Under the pieces are notes generated by a model. It worked only from the letters and a program-made list of their open reading frames with translations, was not told where the DNA came from and made no database searches. A stretch of 59,726 nucleotides of DNA from ZC4RG35 sp040878345 (lineage in GTDB: Bacteria > Actinomycetota > Acidimicrobiia > Spongiisociales > ZC4RG35), in assembly GCA_040878345.1 (NCBI GenBank), contig JBBDML010000031.1, positions 1 to 59,726 on the forward strand. The letters run 5' to 3'. The position numbers and the translations under genes are program-made. Positions 51,482 to 59,610 of this stretch are shown here, one piece after another; position 1 is the stretch's first letter; each line of letters begins with the position of its first letter.

Positions 51482-53739
51482 CGCTTCCGACAGCCAACCC
51501 GAGACAGTCGCGTTGGATGGCGACGATCGGGGTCCTCATCGTCTCGGTCTTGGCACTTGCCTCCTTGATCGCCGGTACACCCCGGACCGAGATCATCCTC
51601 CAGGGCCCGGCTGCGGTGGACCCCAACCTCTCCGACGAGCTCGCGCCGCTGATCCAGGTCTCGACGCAGGTGGTGATCCAACAAGCGCTCCATGTCTCGG
51701 GGATCGTGGTCTTCATCGGTCTGGCGATACTCCTGGTCCTCCGCAAGGGCACCTCGGACCGCGCCCCTCTTGGGGCTCTGACACTCGTGGCCTTCGGGAC
51801 CAGCCTGTTCGCCCCGCTCTCCCACCTCCCGGCGGGTGACATAGTGGCCAGGGTCATCGGCTCGGTGACACCGGAGACCTTCCCCGGATACTGGGGGTCG
51901 CTGGCCGGTCTCGTCCTGCTCGGCTTCCTGGCGACCTTCCCCGACGGGCGATGGACTCCCTTCTGGACACGCCGAGCGCTGGTGGCGGTGGGGATCATCG
52001 GGATCGCCGGGGTGGCCTGGCCCTCCGGCCCCCTGTCCCCCCATAACTGGCCGGCCGAGCTCCAGGCGGTTTGGCTGATAGGGCTGCCGACTGTGTTTGT
52101 GGCAGCACAGCTCCTCCGGATGCGCCGTACCAGGATGAACCCGGCCGCTCGAAACGTGGTGCTGTCCCTGCTCACCGCCTTGGCCGCCTTCGTCTTGCTC
52201 TGGGTGACCCAGCCCGAGCTGACCCAGGGAGCCCTCGAGTTGGTGGTGGTGACCCCCCGCCTCAGGGCGGCCTACGCCCTCAACATCCTGGTGCTCCTCA
52301 CCATCGCGGTGTTCTCATTCCCGGTGTCGGTCTCGTTCTCGATCGTCAGGTATCGCCTCTTCGATGTCGACCTGCTGATCAACCGGGCCATCGTCTACGG
52401 GGCTGCCACAAGTCTGGTCGGCTTGTCCTTTCTCGCCCTGGCCCTGGCCCTCTCCCTCGCCGTCAGCGGGCAGTTGGCCGGGGTGTTGGGCGTCGCCTTG
52501 GGCGCCCTGGTTGTCTTGGTCTTCCAGCCGCTGCGACACAGAGTTCAGCGTGCGGTGGACAGGAGGTTCTACCGGGAGCGATACGACGCCCGCCAGGTGA
52601 TCGAGGTGTTCGCCAACGACATGACCCGACTCATCGACCCTGCGGAGCTCGAGGCGGGCTTGGTGGCCTCTGTTGAGAAGGCCCTTCGACCGGTCTCAGT
52701 CAGAATCCACCCCACCCCGGTTCCGGAGTCGATGGTCGCCATTCTCAATGGAGGGTCGGCGGTGGAGGTCCCCAAGGGCAACGGCGAGGACCCCACCGGC
52801 CCCTCGAACAAAGGGGGGAACATGGTGCTGGTCCCGCTCTACGCCGGTGGGCTGCTAACCGGTGTACTCGAGCTCGGAGAGCGGTCGTCGGGCTCCCGGT
52901 ACTCGAGACTCGACCTGGATCTGCTCGACCGTTTGGCGAAGACGGCCGGCCCGGCCCTTCAACTAGCCCACGAGGTCGAGACCCGAGAGAGGAACGCCAT
53001 TGCCCAACAGAGGGCGGCCAACGAGCTGGAATTGGCCCGGAAGATCCAACAGGGCCTCCTCCCCCATCATGTCCCCGACCTGGACGGCTGGATGTTCGAG
53101 GCGTACTACCGGCCGGCCAGGGAGGTCGGTGGCGACTTCTACGACTGGATCGACCTGCCAGATCGGCGTCTTGGGGTGGTGATCGGAGATGTCAGCGACA
53201 AGGGCATCCCGGCCGCCCTTGTGATGGCGACCTGCCGTGCCCTGTTGAGGTCGGCCGCTCTGGCCGGGTTGGCCCCCGGTGCTGTCCTTGCCGAGGTCAA
53301 CGACCGTCTCCATCCCGATGTTCCCAGCGGGATGTTCGTGACCTGCCTCATCGCCTACCTCGAACCTGCGACCGGCGACTTCACCATGGCCAACGCCGGG
53401 CACAACCTCCCCTTCGCATCCGAAGGGGACACCACCGACGAGATAACGGTCAGGGGGATGCCCCTGGGGCTGATGGGGGGAATGGTCTACGAGCAGGTCG
53501 ACGGTCGGGTCTCCGTTGGCGGCAGCCTCATCCTGACCAGCGACGGTCTCGCCGAATCGCACTCGGCGGGAGGCGAGATGTACGGGACCGGTCGCCTCCG
53601 TGAGTCTCTCGCCGGTAGAGACGAGGGCTACCTGGAATCCGCCCTCGACGCTCACCGTCGCTTCGTCGGCGCCGACTGGGAACAGGAGGACGACATGACC
53701 TTGGTGACCGTCAACCGGGGTGTCTCGGTGCGCAGCTGA
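51478..53739 (+). CDS. Membrane-sensor SpoIIE-type PP2C phosphatase
   Basis: The 753-residue protein has about eight membrane helices (15-345), a linker, a GAF-like domain (about 375-500, LVPLYAGGLLTGVLELGE), a coiled segment with ELELARKIQQGLLP and a SpoIIE phosphatase domain (about 520-750: EVGGDFYDW, IGDVSDKGIPAALVMA, NAGHNLPF, LTSDGLAES). The metal-binding aspartates are present. Such proteins dephosphorylate anti-anti-sigma factors. No partner switch genes are adjacent; its immediate neighbour is the dihaem membrane protein. Confidence 0.92.
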   Translation: MTLPTANPRQSRWMATIGVLIVSVLALASLIAGTPRTEIILQGPAAVDPNLSDELAPLIQVSTQVVIQQALHVSGIVVFIGLAILLVLRKGTSDRAPLGALTLVAFGTSLFAPLSHLPAGDIVARVIGSVTPETFPGYWGSLAGLVLLGFLATFPDGRWTPFWTRRALVAVGIIGIAGVAWPSGPLSPHNWPAELQAVWLIGLPTVFVAAQLLRMRRTRMNPAARNVVLSLLTALAAFVLLWVTQPELTQGALELVVVTPRLRAAYALNILVLLTIAVFSFPVSVSFSIVRYRLFDVDLLINRAIVYGAATSLVGLSFLALALALSLAVSGQLAGVLGVALGALVVLVFQPLRHRVQRAVDRRFYRERYDARQVIEVFANDMTRLIDPAELEAGLVASVEKALRPVSVRIHPTPVPESMVAILNGGSAVEVPKGNGEDPTGPSNKGGNMVLVPLYAGGLLTGVLELGERSSGSRYSRLDLDLLDRLAKTAGPALQLAHEVETRERNAIAQQRAANELELARKIQQGLLPHHVPDLDGWMFEAYYRPAREVGGDFYDWIDLPDRRLGVVIGDVSDKGIPAALVMATCRALLRSAALAGLAPGAVLAEVNDRLHPDVPSGMFVTCLIAYLEPATGDFTMANAGHNLPFASEGDTTDEITVRGMPLGLMGGMVYEQVDGRVSVGGSLILTSDGLAESHSAGGEMYGTGRLRESLAGRDEGYLESALDAHRRFVGADWEQEDDMTLVTVNRGVSVRS

Positions 53740-53776
53740 GCCGACCTGACATCCGTGGCCCCATACTCATGGCTTA

Positions 53777-55234
53777 GTGACGCAACGACTCGCCCGAACA
53801 CTGGTATTTGCCACCTCGGCCTCGGTGCTGGTGATCGAGATCCTGGCGGTCCGGCTGCTCGCTCCCTATCTGGGAGTCAGCCTCGAAGTCTTCACCGGTG
53901 TGATCGGGGTGATCCTCGCCGGTATCGCCTTCGGGGCCTGGCTTGGGGGCCGCGCCGCCGACCGCTCCGATCCCGGGAGACTGCTCGGGCCGGTGCTAGT
54001 AGCCGGTGGCCTGACCGCGTTGGTGTCACCTTTGATCGTCGACCTGGTCGGCCCCTCCGCCTCCACCGGCGCGTTCTCCATCGTGACCGTCGCCCTGTTC
54101 GGTTTCTTCGTGCCCGCCGCCCTGCTCTCGGCGGTCCCGCCCGTGGTAGTCAAGATCCGTCTCCGCAGTCTCGACCAGACCGGGACCGTGGTCGGCTCCT
54201 ATTCGGCGATCGGGACCAGCGGAGCCATCTTCGGGACCTTCCTGACCGGGTTCTTTCTGATCGCCGCCTTCCCGACCCGACCCATCATCCTCGGCCTGGG
54301 AGGTCTTCTGACCCTTGGCGGGTGGATTCTGTGGTCCACCAGGTCGAGGTGGCAGGGTGTGGCGACCCTTGCTGCCCTGGCCACTCTGGGTGCGGTCCTG
54401 ACGCTTATCGCCGGGCCATGTCAGTACGAGACCACCTATCACTGCGCCGTGATCGAAATCGACGAGAACCGACCCAGCGGCCGAACCTTGGTCCTCGACA
54501 GACTCAGCAACAGCTACGTCGACCTGACCGACCCCACCCATCTCGAGTTCAGATACATCAGGCTGATGGCCGACATTCTCGAGACTCGTTTCCCTTCGGG
54601 CCCCGTGGACACGGTCTCGATCGGTGGCGGTGGGTTCACCCTTCCCGGCTACCTGAACGCCACCCGGCCCGGGGGCCTCAATCTCGTGCTCGAGATCGAC
54701 GCCGCCTTGCGGGGCATCGCCGAGGGGCATCTGGCGCTCAACGAGGACATCGAGGTGATCGTCGACGACGCCCGGATCTCGATGAGATCCGTCGCCGATG
54801 ATTCGGCTTCAGTGGTCGTCGGCGATGCTTTCAGCGGGGCCTCGGTGCCCTGGCATCTGACCACCGTGGAATTCGCCCAGGAGATCAGACGGGTGCTGCG
54901 CCCGGATGGGATCTATGCCATGAACCTGATCGACCTGGGGGCTCTCAGGTTCGCCCGCTCCGCCGCCGCGGCACTGGACGCCGTCTTCGTGCACGTCGCG
55001 GTGTTCGCCCCACCGGCCTATTTCGACGGGACTCAAGGAGGCAACTTCGTCCTGGTCGCCTCTGAAACCTCCATCGACGTCTCGGGGATCGAGACGGTGA
55101 TCCGGGGGCGGGGTGGCGTCGAGGAGGGTCTCGCCGGCGATGACCTGACCCACTGGATCGGGAACGGCATCGTCCTCCGCGACGACTACGCCCCCGTTGA
55201 CCAGATCCTGGGTCGTTTCCGTGTTTCCGGGTAG
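53777..55234 (+). CDS. Membrane-fused spermidine-synthase-like methyl/aminopropyltransferase fold protein
   Basis: The 485-residue protein has about seven membrane helices (10-220, MFS-like) followed by a spermidine-synthase-like domain: VSIGGGGFTLPGYL at the SAM-binding loop and GDAFSGASVPWHLTTVEF with the catalytic-type Asp. Fusions of this kind are widespread in actinobacteria, and their reaction has not been established. GTG 53777. Confidence 0.88.
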   Translation: MTQRLARTLVFATSASVLVIEILAVRLLAPYLGVSLEVFTGVIGVILAGIAFGAWLGGRAADRSDPGRLLGPVLVAGGLTALVSPLIVDLVGPSASTGAFSIVTVALFGFFVPAALLSAVPPVVVKIRLRSLDQTGTVVGSYSAIGTSGAIFGTFLTGFFLIAAFPTRPIILGLGGLLTLGGWILWSTRSRWQGVATLAALATLGAVLTLIAGPCQYETTYHCAVIEIDENRPSGRTLVLDRLSNSYVDLTDPTHLEFRYIRLMADILETRFPSGPVDTVSIGGGGFTLPGYLNATRPGGLNLVLEIDAALRGIAEGHLALNEDIEVIVDDARISMRSVADDSASVVVGDAFSGASVPWHLTTVEFAQEIRRVLRPDGIYAMNLIDLGALRFARSAAAALDAVFVHVAVFAPPAYFDGTQGGNFVLVASETSIDVSGIETVIRGRGGVEEGLAGDDLTHWIGNGIVLRDDYAPVDQILGRFRVSG

Positions 55235-55349
55235 CGCATGTTCACCGAGGCCTCTCCGGCCATCGGAGATAGTCCGAGTCTTTGGCGCCGCCACAGAGCT
55301 CCTCATCAACGAGATTCGCCATGTGGACGAGGAATAGGAGAGAGCCTCG

Positions 55350-55586
55350 CTGGCACCGATCCGCGACTTCATCGATGGCTCCGAGCGTTTGTCGAAGCTT
55401 CCCGGTGATTGGCCCGAGGGTGTCGACCGGTTTCTCACCCACCGGGAAGCTGAGATCTACTGGCTGCTGGCCACTGAGCATCCACGCGACATGTCCGCGG
55501 CGGAGCACAGATCCATGAGAGACCGCCGGAACCGGCTCCTCGAAGGAATCCCATATCTGGACGTACCCCTGATCGAGGTCCTCTAG
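55350..55586 (+). CDS. Small helical ORF, uncertain
   Basis: From CTG 55350 (AGGAG 9 bases upstream) or TTG 55389 the frame encodes a charged helical protein of 65-78 residues (LTHREAEIYWLLATEHPR then MRDRRNRLLEG). The same frame upstream of an amber codon at 55335 is also protein-like (from about 55266). It may be a gene with a rare start or the remains of a longer gene. The antisense frame 55242-55508 is less convincing. Confidence 0.4.
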   Translation: MAPIRDFIDGSERLSKLPGDWPEGVDRFLTHREAEIYWLLATEHPRDMSAAEHRSMRDRRNRLLEGIPYLDVPLIEVL

Positions 55587-55598
55587 TCACGGTCGCGG

Positions 55599-55672
55599 TG
55601 GGCGTTGACGGACTCGAACCGCCGACCCCTGCCTTGTAAGGGCAGTGCTCTAGCCAACTGAGCTAAACGCCC
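55599..55672 (-). tRNA. tRNA-Val (anticodon TAC)
   Basis: A 74-nt cloverleaf on the minus strand: acceptor GGGCGTT/AACGCCC, D arm GCTC/GAGC, anticodon stem CTGCC/GGCAG with loop CTTACAA (anticodon TAC), and TTCGAGT T-loop with stem GGCGG/CCGTC. CCA is not encoded. The reading on the plus strand (TGTAAG) could be mistaken for a Thr-like anticodon, but the fold is only consistent on the minus strand. Confidence 0.95.
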
Positions 55673-55752
55673 GGCACCCAATTCTATGGGAGCTCTGGCT
55701 CCGGGAGCCAGCCTGGACTAGACATGGCCTCCCTGAGAAAGGACCCAGCCCG

Positions 55753-56184
55753 ATGGACTGGACACTCGAAGTGGTGATCCTCCCGGTGAGTGACATCGAC
55801 CGCTCAATCGCCTTCTACCGCGACCAGGTCGGGTTCAACCTCGACCACAACACCAAAACCGAGCAGATGCACGTGGTCCAGCTCACCCCCAGGGGGTCGG
55901 GGTGCTCGATCGTGATCGGTGATCTGCCTGCCCAGCGGGAGATGACCCCCGGCTCGATCAAGGGACTGCAGCTGGTGGTACCCGATATCGAGGCCGCCCG
56001 ACGGGAGCTGGCCGAGCGCGGGGTGGACGCCAGCGACATCGTCGTGTTCGACGAGCGCGACGGGGGGACCTTCTTTGGCTTCAGCGACCCTGATGGGAAC
56101 ACCTGGTCGGTGCAGCAGATCAAGGCCAGAGGCGAGAAACCCCTGATCCCACATGAGGCCCGGGGCCGATTCGGCGAAGCCTGA
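55753..56184 (+). CDS. VOC/glyoxalase-fold protein
   Basis: The 143-residue vicinal-oxygen-chelate protein begins LEVVILPVSDIDRSIAFYRD and has the two beta-alpha-beta-beta-beta modules typical of glyoxalase-like proteins, ending GFSDPDGNTWSVQQI. Candidate metal ligands are a His in the first module (about 43) and an acidic residue in the second. Substrate unknown; could be antibiotic resistance, dioxygenase or lyase type. Confidence 0.88.
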   Translation: MDWTLEVVILPVSDIDRSIAFYRDQVGFNLDHNTKTEQMHVVQLTPRGSGCSIVIGDLPAQREMTPGSIKGLQLVVPDIEAARRELAERGVDASDIVVFDERDGGTFFGFSDPDGNTWSVQQIKARGEKPLIPHEARGRFGEA

Positions 56185-56309
56185 ACCGGAGCCCAAGGGC
56201 TCGGGACACGCCCTGAGGGGTCGTGATCGACCGCAAAATTTGGGTCTATCTGCCCATTCATCCCGTTGTGGATAAGTGTCGATAGTGATATTGACAAATG
56301 CCAATCAGT

Positions 56310-56334
56310 GGCCAGCGCTGTTCCTACGCTGGCC
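56310..56334 (+). promoter_or_regulatory. Hairpin in the sigma-factor leader
   Basis: GGCCAGCG (56310-56317) and CGCTGGCC (56327-56334) pair perfectly, 16 bp before the sigma-factor ATG. TTGACA at 56291-56296 and TTGTGG...TATTGA (near 56265-56292) are possible promoter parts, but no clear choice can be made. Confidence 0.55.
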
Positions 56335-56349
56335 GGTGCGTGTGAGGGT

Positions 56350-57279
56350 ATGAGCAAGCGGTCAAACGAACGGGAAGTAAGCGACGAAGCCATCCGTCAA
56401 TATCTGGATGGAATCGGCACGTACGACCTGCTCACAGCCGAAGACGAGGTCCGGCTGGCCAAGTCGATCGAGATCGGTCACAAGGCAGAGATCGCCCTCG
56501 AGAACGAGAAGGATCCGACCAAGCGCCGTCAGCTCGGGCAGTTGATCAGAGCCGGTGAGGAGGCCCGCCAGACCTTCATCCGCTCCAACCTGCGTCTAGT
56601 CGTGTCCATCGCCAAACGATACGGGCACGCCAAGCTCCCCTTCCTCGACCTGGTCCAGGAGGGCAATCTGGGGCTGATCAGGGCGGTTGAGAAGTTCGAG
56701 TACCGCAAGGGCTTCAAGTTCTCCACCTACGCCACGTGGTGGATCCGTCAGGCCATCACCAGGGCCATCGCCGACAAGTCGCGGACCATCCGAGTCCCGG
56801 TCCACATGATGGACACCATCACCCAGATGCAGACCGCCGAGACCAACCTGACCAAACGGGCCGGTCGCAAACCCAGTGACGAGGAGTTGGCAAAGGAGTC
56901 CGGCCTGACCATCGAGAAGATCCGAGAGGCCCGCAAGGTCGCACCGGAGCCGGTCTCGATATTCGAGCCGGTCGGAGATGACAATGCCATGCTCGGCGAC
57001 TTCATCGAGGACCTCGACGCCACCGCTCCGTTCGAGATGATCGCCTCCAAGCTCAACATCGAGAATCTCCGCTTCGTCCTAGACCGTCTCACCGAGCGGG
57101 AGCGGACCATCATCGAGATGCGCTATGGCCTAGGTGACCGCGAGCCGGCAACCCTCGACGAGGTGGGACGGCATTTCAACGTGACCCGGGAGCGCATCCG
57201 CCAGATCGAGGCCAAGGCACTCGCCAAGATGCGTCACCCGTCGACTCCCGGAGGTCTCCGGGAGCTGGCCGTCGGCTAA
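56350..57279 (+). CDS. RNA polymerase sigma-70 factor, primary type (SigA/HrdB-like)
   Basis: The 309-residue factor has region 1.2 (AIRQYLDGIGTYDLLT), region 2 with KFSTYATWWIRQAITRA, region 3 and region 4.2 (TLDEVGRHFNVTRERIRQIE). It lacks the long region 1.1 of many primary sigma factors and is close in length to SigB/HrdB-group proteins of actinobacteria. Whether it is the housekeeping factor cannot be decided without the rest of the genome. ATG 56350. It is convergent with, and shares 4 bp with, the WhiB7-like gene. Confidence 0.92.
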   Translation: MSKRSNEREVSDEAIRQYLDGIGTYDLLTAEDEVRLAKSIEIGHKAEIALENEKDPTKRRQLGQLIRAGEEARQTFIRSNLRLVVSIAKRYGHAKLPFLDLVQEGNLGLIRAVEKFEYRKGFKFSTYATWWIRQAITRAIADKSRTIRVPVHMMDTITQMQTAETNLTKRAGRKPSDEELAKESGLTIEKIREARKVAPEPVSIFEPVGDDNAMLGDFIEDLDATAPFEMIASKLNIENLRFVLDRLTERERTIIEMRYGLGDREPATLDEVGRHFNVTRERIRQIEAKALAKMRHPSTPGGLRELAVG

Positions 57280-57587
57280 GCCGAGACCAACTCCAGGAGC
57301 GCCCCCCGATCCGCCTCAACAGGGATATGGGCTTCAGCGTGCCTGGGTCGGCCACGGCCCCGCCGACGGTGATAGGGCTGGCCATCCCAGAAGATGACCC
57401 CGCCCCAGACACCCCACTCCAGGTTCTCCTCGAGGGCCAGCCGAAGACACGCCGATCGCACCGGGCATTGACCGCAGATGTGCTGGGCCTGCGCCAGGTC
57501 AGACGGTCGCTCGGAGAAGAAGAGCTCGTGGCTCCCCTCCTCCTTACATCGACCTCTCTCTTGTAACTCGTTCATCAGATGATTCAT
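57276..57587 (-). CDS. WhiB-family regulator with AT-hook, WhiB7-like
   Basis: The 103-residue protein has four iron-sulfur cysteines Cys14, Cys38, Cys41 and Cys47 and the GVWGG turn (59-63) that contacts sigma region 4. A basic AT-hook-like tail RRRGRGRPRH (74-83) follows. The AT-hook is the mark of WhiB7/WblC, the intrinsic antibiotic-resistance regulator that binds AT-rich DNA next to -35 elements together with the primary sigma factor. A primary-type sigma gene is directly convergent here. ATG 57587. Confidence 0.9.
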   Translation of the reverse strand: MNHLMNELQERGRCKEEGSHELFFSERPSDLAQAQHICGQCPVRSACLRLALEENLEWGVWGGVIFWDGQPYHRRRGRGRPRHAEAHIPVEADRGALLELVSA

Positions 57588-57630
57588 GTCGAAACCTCGT
57601 TCTTCCGGGTGGCAGACAGCCAACAAAAAT

Positions 57631-57652
57631 GCCGCCGGGTGACTCCGGCGGC
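57631..57652 (-). terminator. Intrinsic terminator in the whiB leader
   Basis: On the minus strand GCCGCCGG, loop AGTCAC, CCGGCGGC is followed at once by ATTTTTGTT. It is a canonical Rho-independent terminator and lies 43 bp before the whiB start codon, so it can only act on the whiB leader transcript. Confidence 0.82.
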
Positions 57653-57704
57653 CTCTATACGGAGAGTTGTGACGTCACATCACGTGACGAGAGGCCGCCG
57701 CCGG
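57631..57704 (-). promoter_or_regulatory. Attenuator: mutually exclusive antiterminator and intrinsic terminator in the whiB leader
   Basis: On the minus strand, segment A (57699..57690, GGCGGCCTCT) is the exact complement of segment B (57656..57647, AGAGGCCGCC). The 3' part of B (57652..57645, GCCGCCGG) also pairs perfectly with segment C (57638..57631), and C is followed by ATTTTTGTT (from 57630). A:B is an antiterminator and B:C is an intrinsic terminator. A lies inside a 26-codon upstream ORF. Confidence 0.82.
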
Positions 57705-57760
57705 AGCTGATCCTGCCCCGCGCCCATCGCGGTCAGGGCGCAGCGGCAGAATTTCCCCAT
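57680..57760 (-). CDS. Leader ORF (26 codons) upstream of whiB
   Basis: ATG 57760 to TGA 57680 encodes 26 residues ending QDQLRRRPLVT. Codons 20-24 (CGG CGG CGG CCT CTC) include antiterminator segment A. A ribosome at the stop codon would cover A but not B. A second in-frame ATG is at codon 12. There is no clear Shine-Dalgarno sequence. No homology is needed for the attenuator model; translation is inferred from position. Confidence 0.6.
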   Translation of the reverse strand: MGKFCRCALTAMGAGQDQLRRRPLVT

Positions 57761-57819
57761 GGGGTTCGGGCCGGTAATGCGGAGCCTGTTCACAACGACG
57801 TACCTCTTTCGACCGGAGC

Positions 57820-57848
57820 ATCATCGCCACTCCAGGGCGAGTCGTCAA
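57820..57848 (-). promoter_or_regulatory. Probable whiB promoter
   Basis: TTGACG (57848..57843) and GATGAT (57825..57820) are 17 bp apart on the minus strand. Transcription would begin near 57813, giving a leader of about 225 nt with the upstream ORF and the attenuator. TAATTGCC directly precedes the -35; there is no long A/T run like the WhiB7 target in mycobacteria. Confidence 0.6.
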
Positions 57849-57912
57849 GGCAATTAGGCAATCCCCGTGGGTCCCAAGTCGCTCGCCGATCGAAGAGCGT
57901 AGAGTCGCCCCC

Positions 57913-58371
57913 GTGTTCAGATTCATCTACAGGTTGTTCAAGTACGCCTTGATCGCAGCGTTGGGCACCGCAGCCGCGGCCAAACTTCTCCTCCAATCGA
58001 ATGCGGGCCCTGAGACCGAGGAGATCGACATGGTCTCCATCTTCGGCAGCACCGAGTTGGTCTCGACCGCCGAGCCTTTCTATGGGGGCCGGGTCCTCAA
58101 CATGTTTGCCGGAACCGTCATCGACCTGCGTCGAGCCACCCTGGCTCCGACCGGGGCACAACTCGACCTGAATGTGGTGTTCGGGGGGGTGAGCCTGGTG
58201 GTCCCCGAAGGCTGGCGGATCCGATTCGACGTCAAGACCGTCATGGGTGGGGTATCCGACAACACCAGGACCACCGCCGATCCCGACGTGCCCACGGTGA
58301 CTGTCACCGGATTCGCCGTCTTCGGGGGAATCGATGCGAGGACCAGGCCCAGCGTCGAGGCGGTCTCATGA
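57913..58371 (+). CDS. LiaF-like / cell-wall-stress-type membrane-anchored protein
   Basis: The 152-residue protein has an N-terminal membrane helix (about 8-26) and a C-terminal beta-helix-like domain with repeated blocks: IDMVSIFGSTELV, LDLNVVFGGVSLVVPEGWRI, TVTGFAVFGGID. This pattern is that of the LiaF C-terminal (cell-wall-active antibiotic response) family. GTG start. It is divergent from the whiB gene. It overlaps the next gene by 4 bp (ATGA). Confidence 0.75.
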   Translation: MFRFIYRLFKYALIAALGTAAAAKLLLQSNAGPETEEIDMVSIFGSTELVSTAEPFYGGRVLNMFAGTVIDLRRATLAPTGAQLDLNVVFGGVSLVVPEGWRIRFDVKTVMGGVSDNTRTTADPDVPTVTVTGFAVFGGIDARTRPSVEAVS

Positions 58372-59593
58372 AGACCAGGATCGAAGCCACTCGGCTGATC
58401 CCGGGCCGTGGGGAGGCGATCGACGACGCAGTCGTGGTCCTCGACGACGCCAAGATCGAATACGCCGGGCCGTCGGCGAGCGCCCCCGAGACGGCCGGAG
58501 CCGAGATCGTCTCGACCGACACGGTCATGCCGGGGATGTGGGAATGCCATGGCCACTTCTTCGGGACCTACACGCTCTCCCTCGAAGAGATCCACTCGAC
58601 CCGCCCTCAGCTAGGGGCGATGAGATCGACTGCCGACGCCGGGAGGGCGCTAGACGCCGGCTTTACCTCGGTGCGGGAGGTGGGCGGGTTTGGGGTGTTC
58701 CTCGCCCAGGCGATCGCCGAGGGCCAGGTGACAGGTCCCAACATATACGCCAGCGGCGGTGCCCTCTCGATGACGGCAGGACATGGAGACTTCCATGCCA
58801 TGGACCTGGAGGCGGCGCGTGAGGCCATGAGGCGCTACACCGGTGAGGACGACATCGTCGATGGGCCCGACCAGGCCCGGGCGGGTGTCCGGCGGATGCT
58901 CCGGCTCGGTGCCCGGGTCATCAAGATCCACGCCTCGGGCGGGGTCATGAGCCAGATCGACGACCCTCATCTCCCCCAGTTCTCAAAACCCGAGCTCGAC
59001 GCCATCGTCGACGAGGCGACCCGGATGGAACGGGTGGTGGCCGCCCACTGCCATGGGAAGCGAGGGATCATGGCGGCGGTGGAAGCCGGGGTGCGGACCA
59101 TCGAGCACGCACCTACATGGATGAGGAGGCGGCCGACGCCATGAGGGAACGTGACGTCATCCTGGTTCCCACCCGGTTCATCGTCGATCATCTGACCCGG
59201 GAAGGCGAAAAGCACGGAATGCCGGACTACGCCAGGAAGAAGATGGAGGCGACGGCGGAACACCACGCCGACGGGATCAGCCTCGCCATCGAGAAAGGCG
59301 TGAGAGTGGCGGCAGGTACCGACATCTGGAGCACCGGTCTCTGGGGGAGCAACGGCCGGGAGCTGGGTTTGCTGGTGGAGTGCGGTCTCTCACCGCTCCA
59401 AGCCATCGAGGCGGCCACCGCCAACGGGCCCGACACACTCGGCCCACAGGCCCCCAACTCCGGCCAGCTCGTCGCCGGAATGGACGCCGACGTCCTCTGC
59501 GTCGGCGGCGACCCCTCGACCGATGTCTCGGTGCTGGCCGACCCGGCCAACGTGACCCAGGTCTACAAGGGCGGGGTCAGAGTCAAAGGCTGA
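58368..59593 (+). pseudogene. Metal-dependent amidohydrolase, broken by a one-base frameshift
   Basis: The first part (58368-59144) has HGHFFG (His61, His63), AGFTSVREVGG, KIHASGG (metal-bridging Lys) and AAHCHG. The second part (from about 59111, another frame) has TYMDEEAADAMRERDVI and GTDIWSTG (catalytic Asp). The family pattern at the junction is IEHGTYMDE; the DNA at 59104-59116 reads GAGCACGCACCTAC, one G short of GAGCACGGCACC. One base is missing near 59109. All catalytic residues are otherwise present, so a sequencing error or a very recent loss is likely. Confidence 0.85.
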
Positions 59594-59610
59594 GTGCCAG
59601 CCACCGGATC

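Noticed and set aside
55242..55508. Minus-strand 88-codon frame
   Set aside because: It is antisense to the more protein-like plus frame and has no recognisable features; however, neither is certain.
55599..55672. tRNA-Thr on the plus strand
   Set aside because: The cloverleaf only folds on the minus strand, and its anticodon loop is CTTACAA (TAC, Val).
57668..57688. Palindromes GTGACGTCAC and TCACGTGA as a regulator site
   Set aside because: They lie inside the leader ORF and its stop region downstream of the proposed promoter; they may be chance or part of RNA folding. Not strong enough for a separate operator call.
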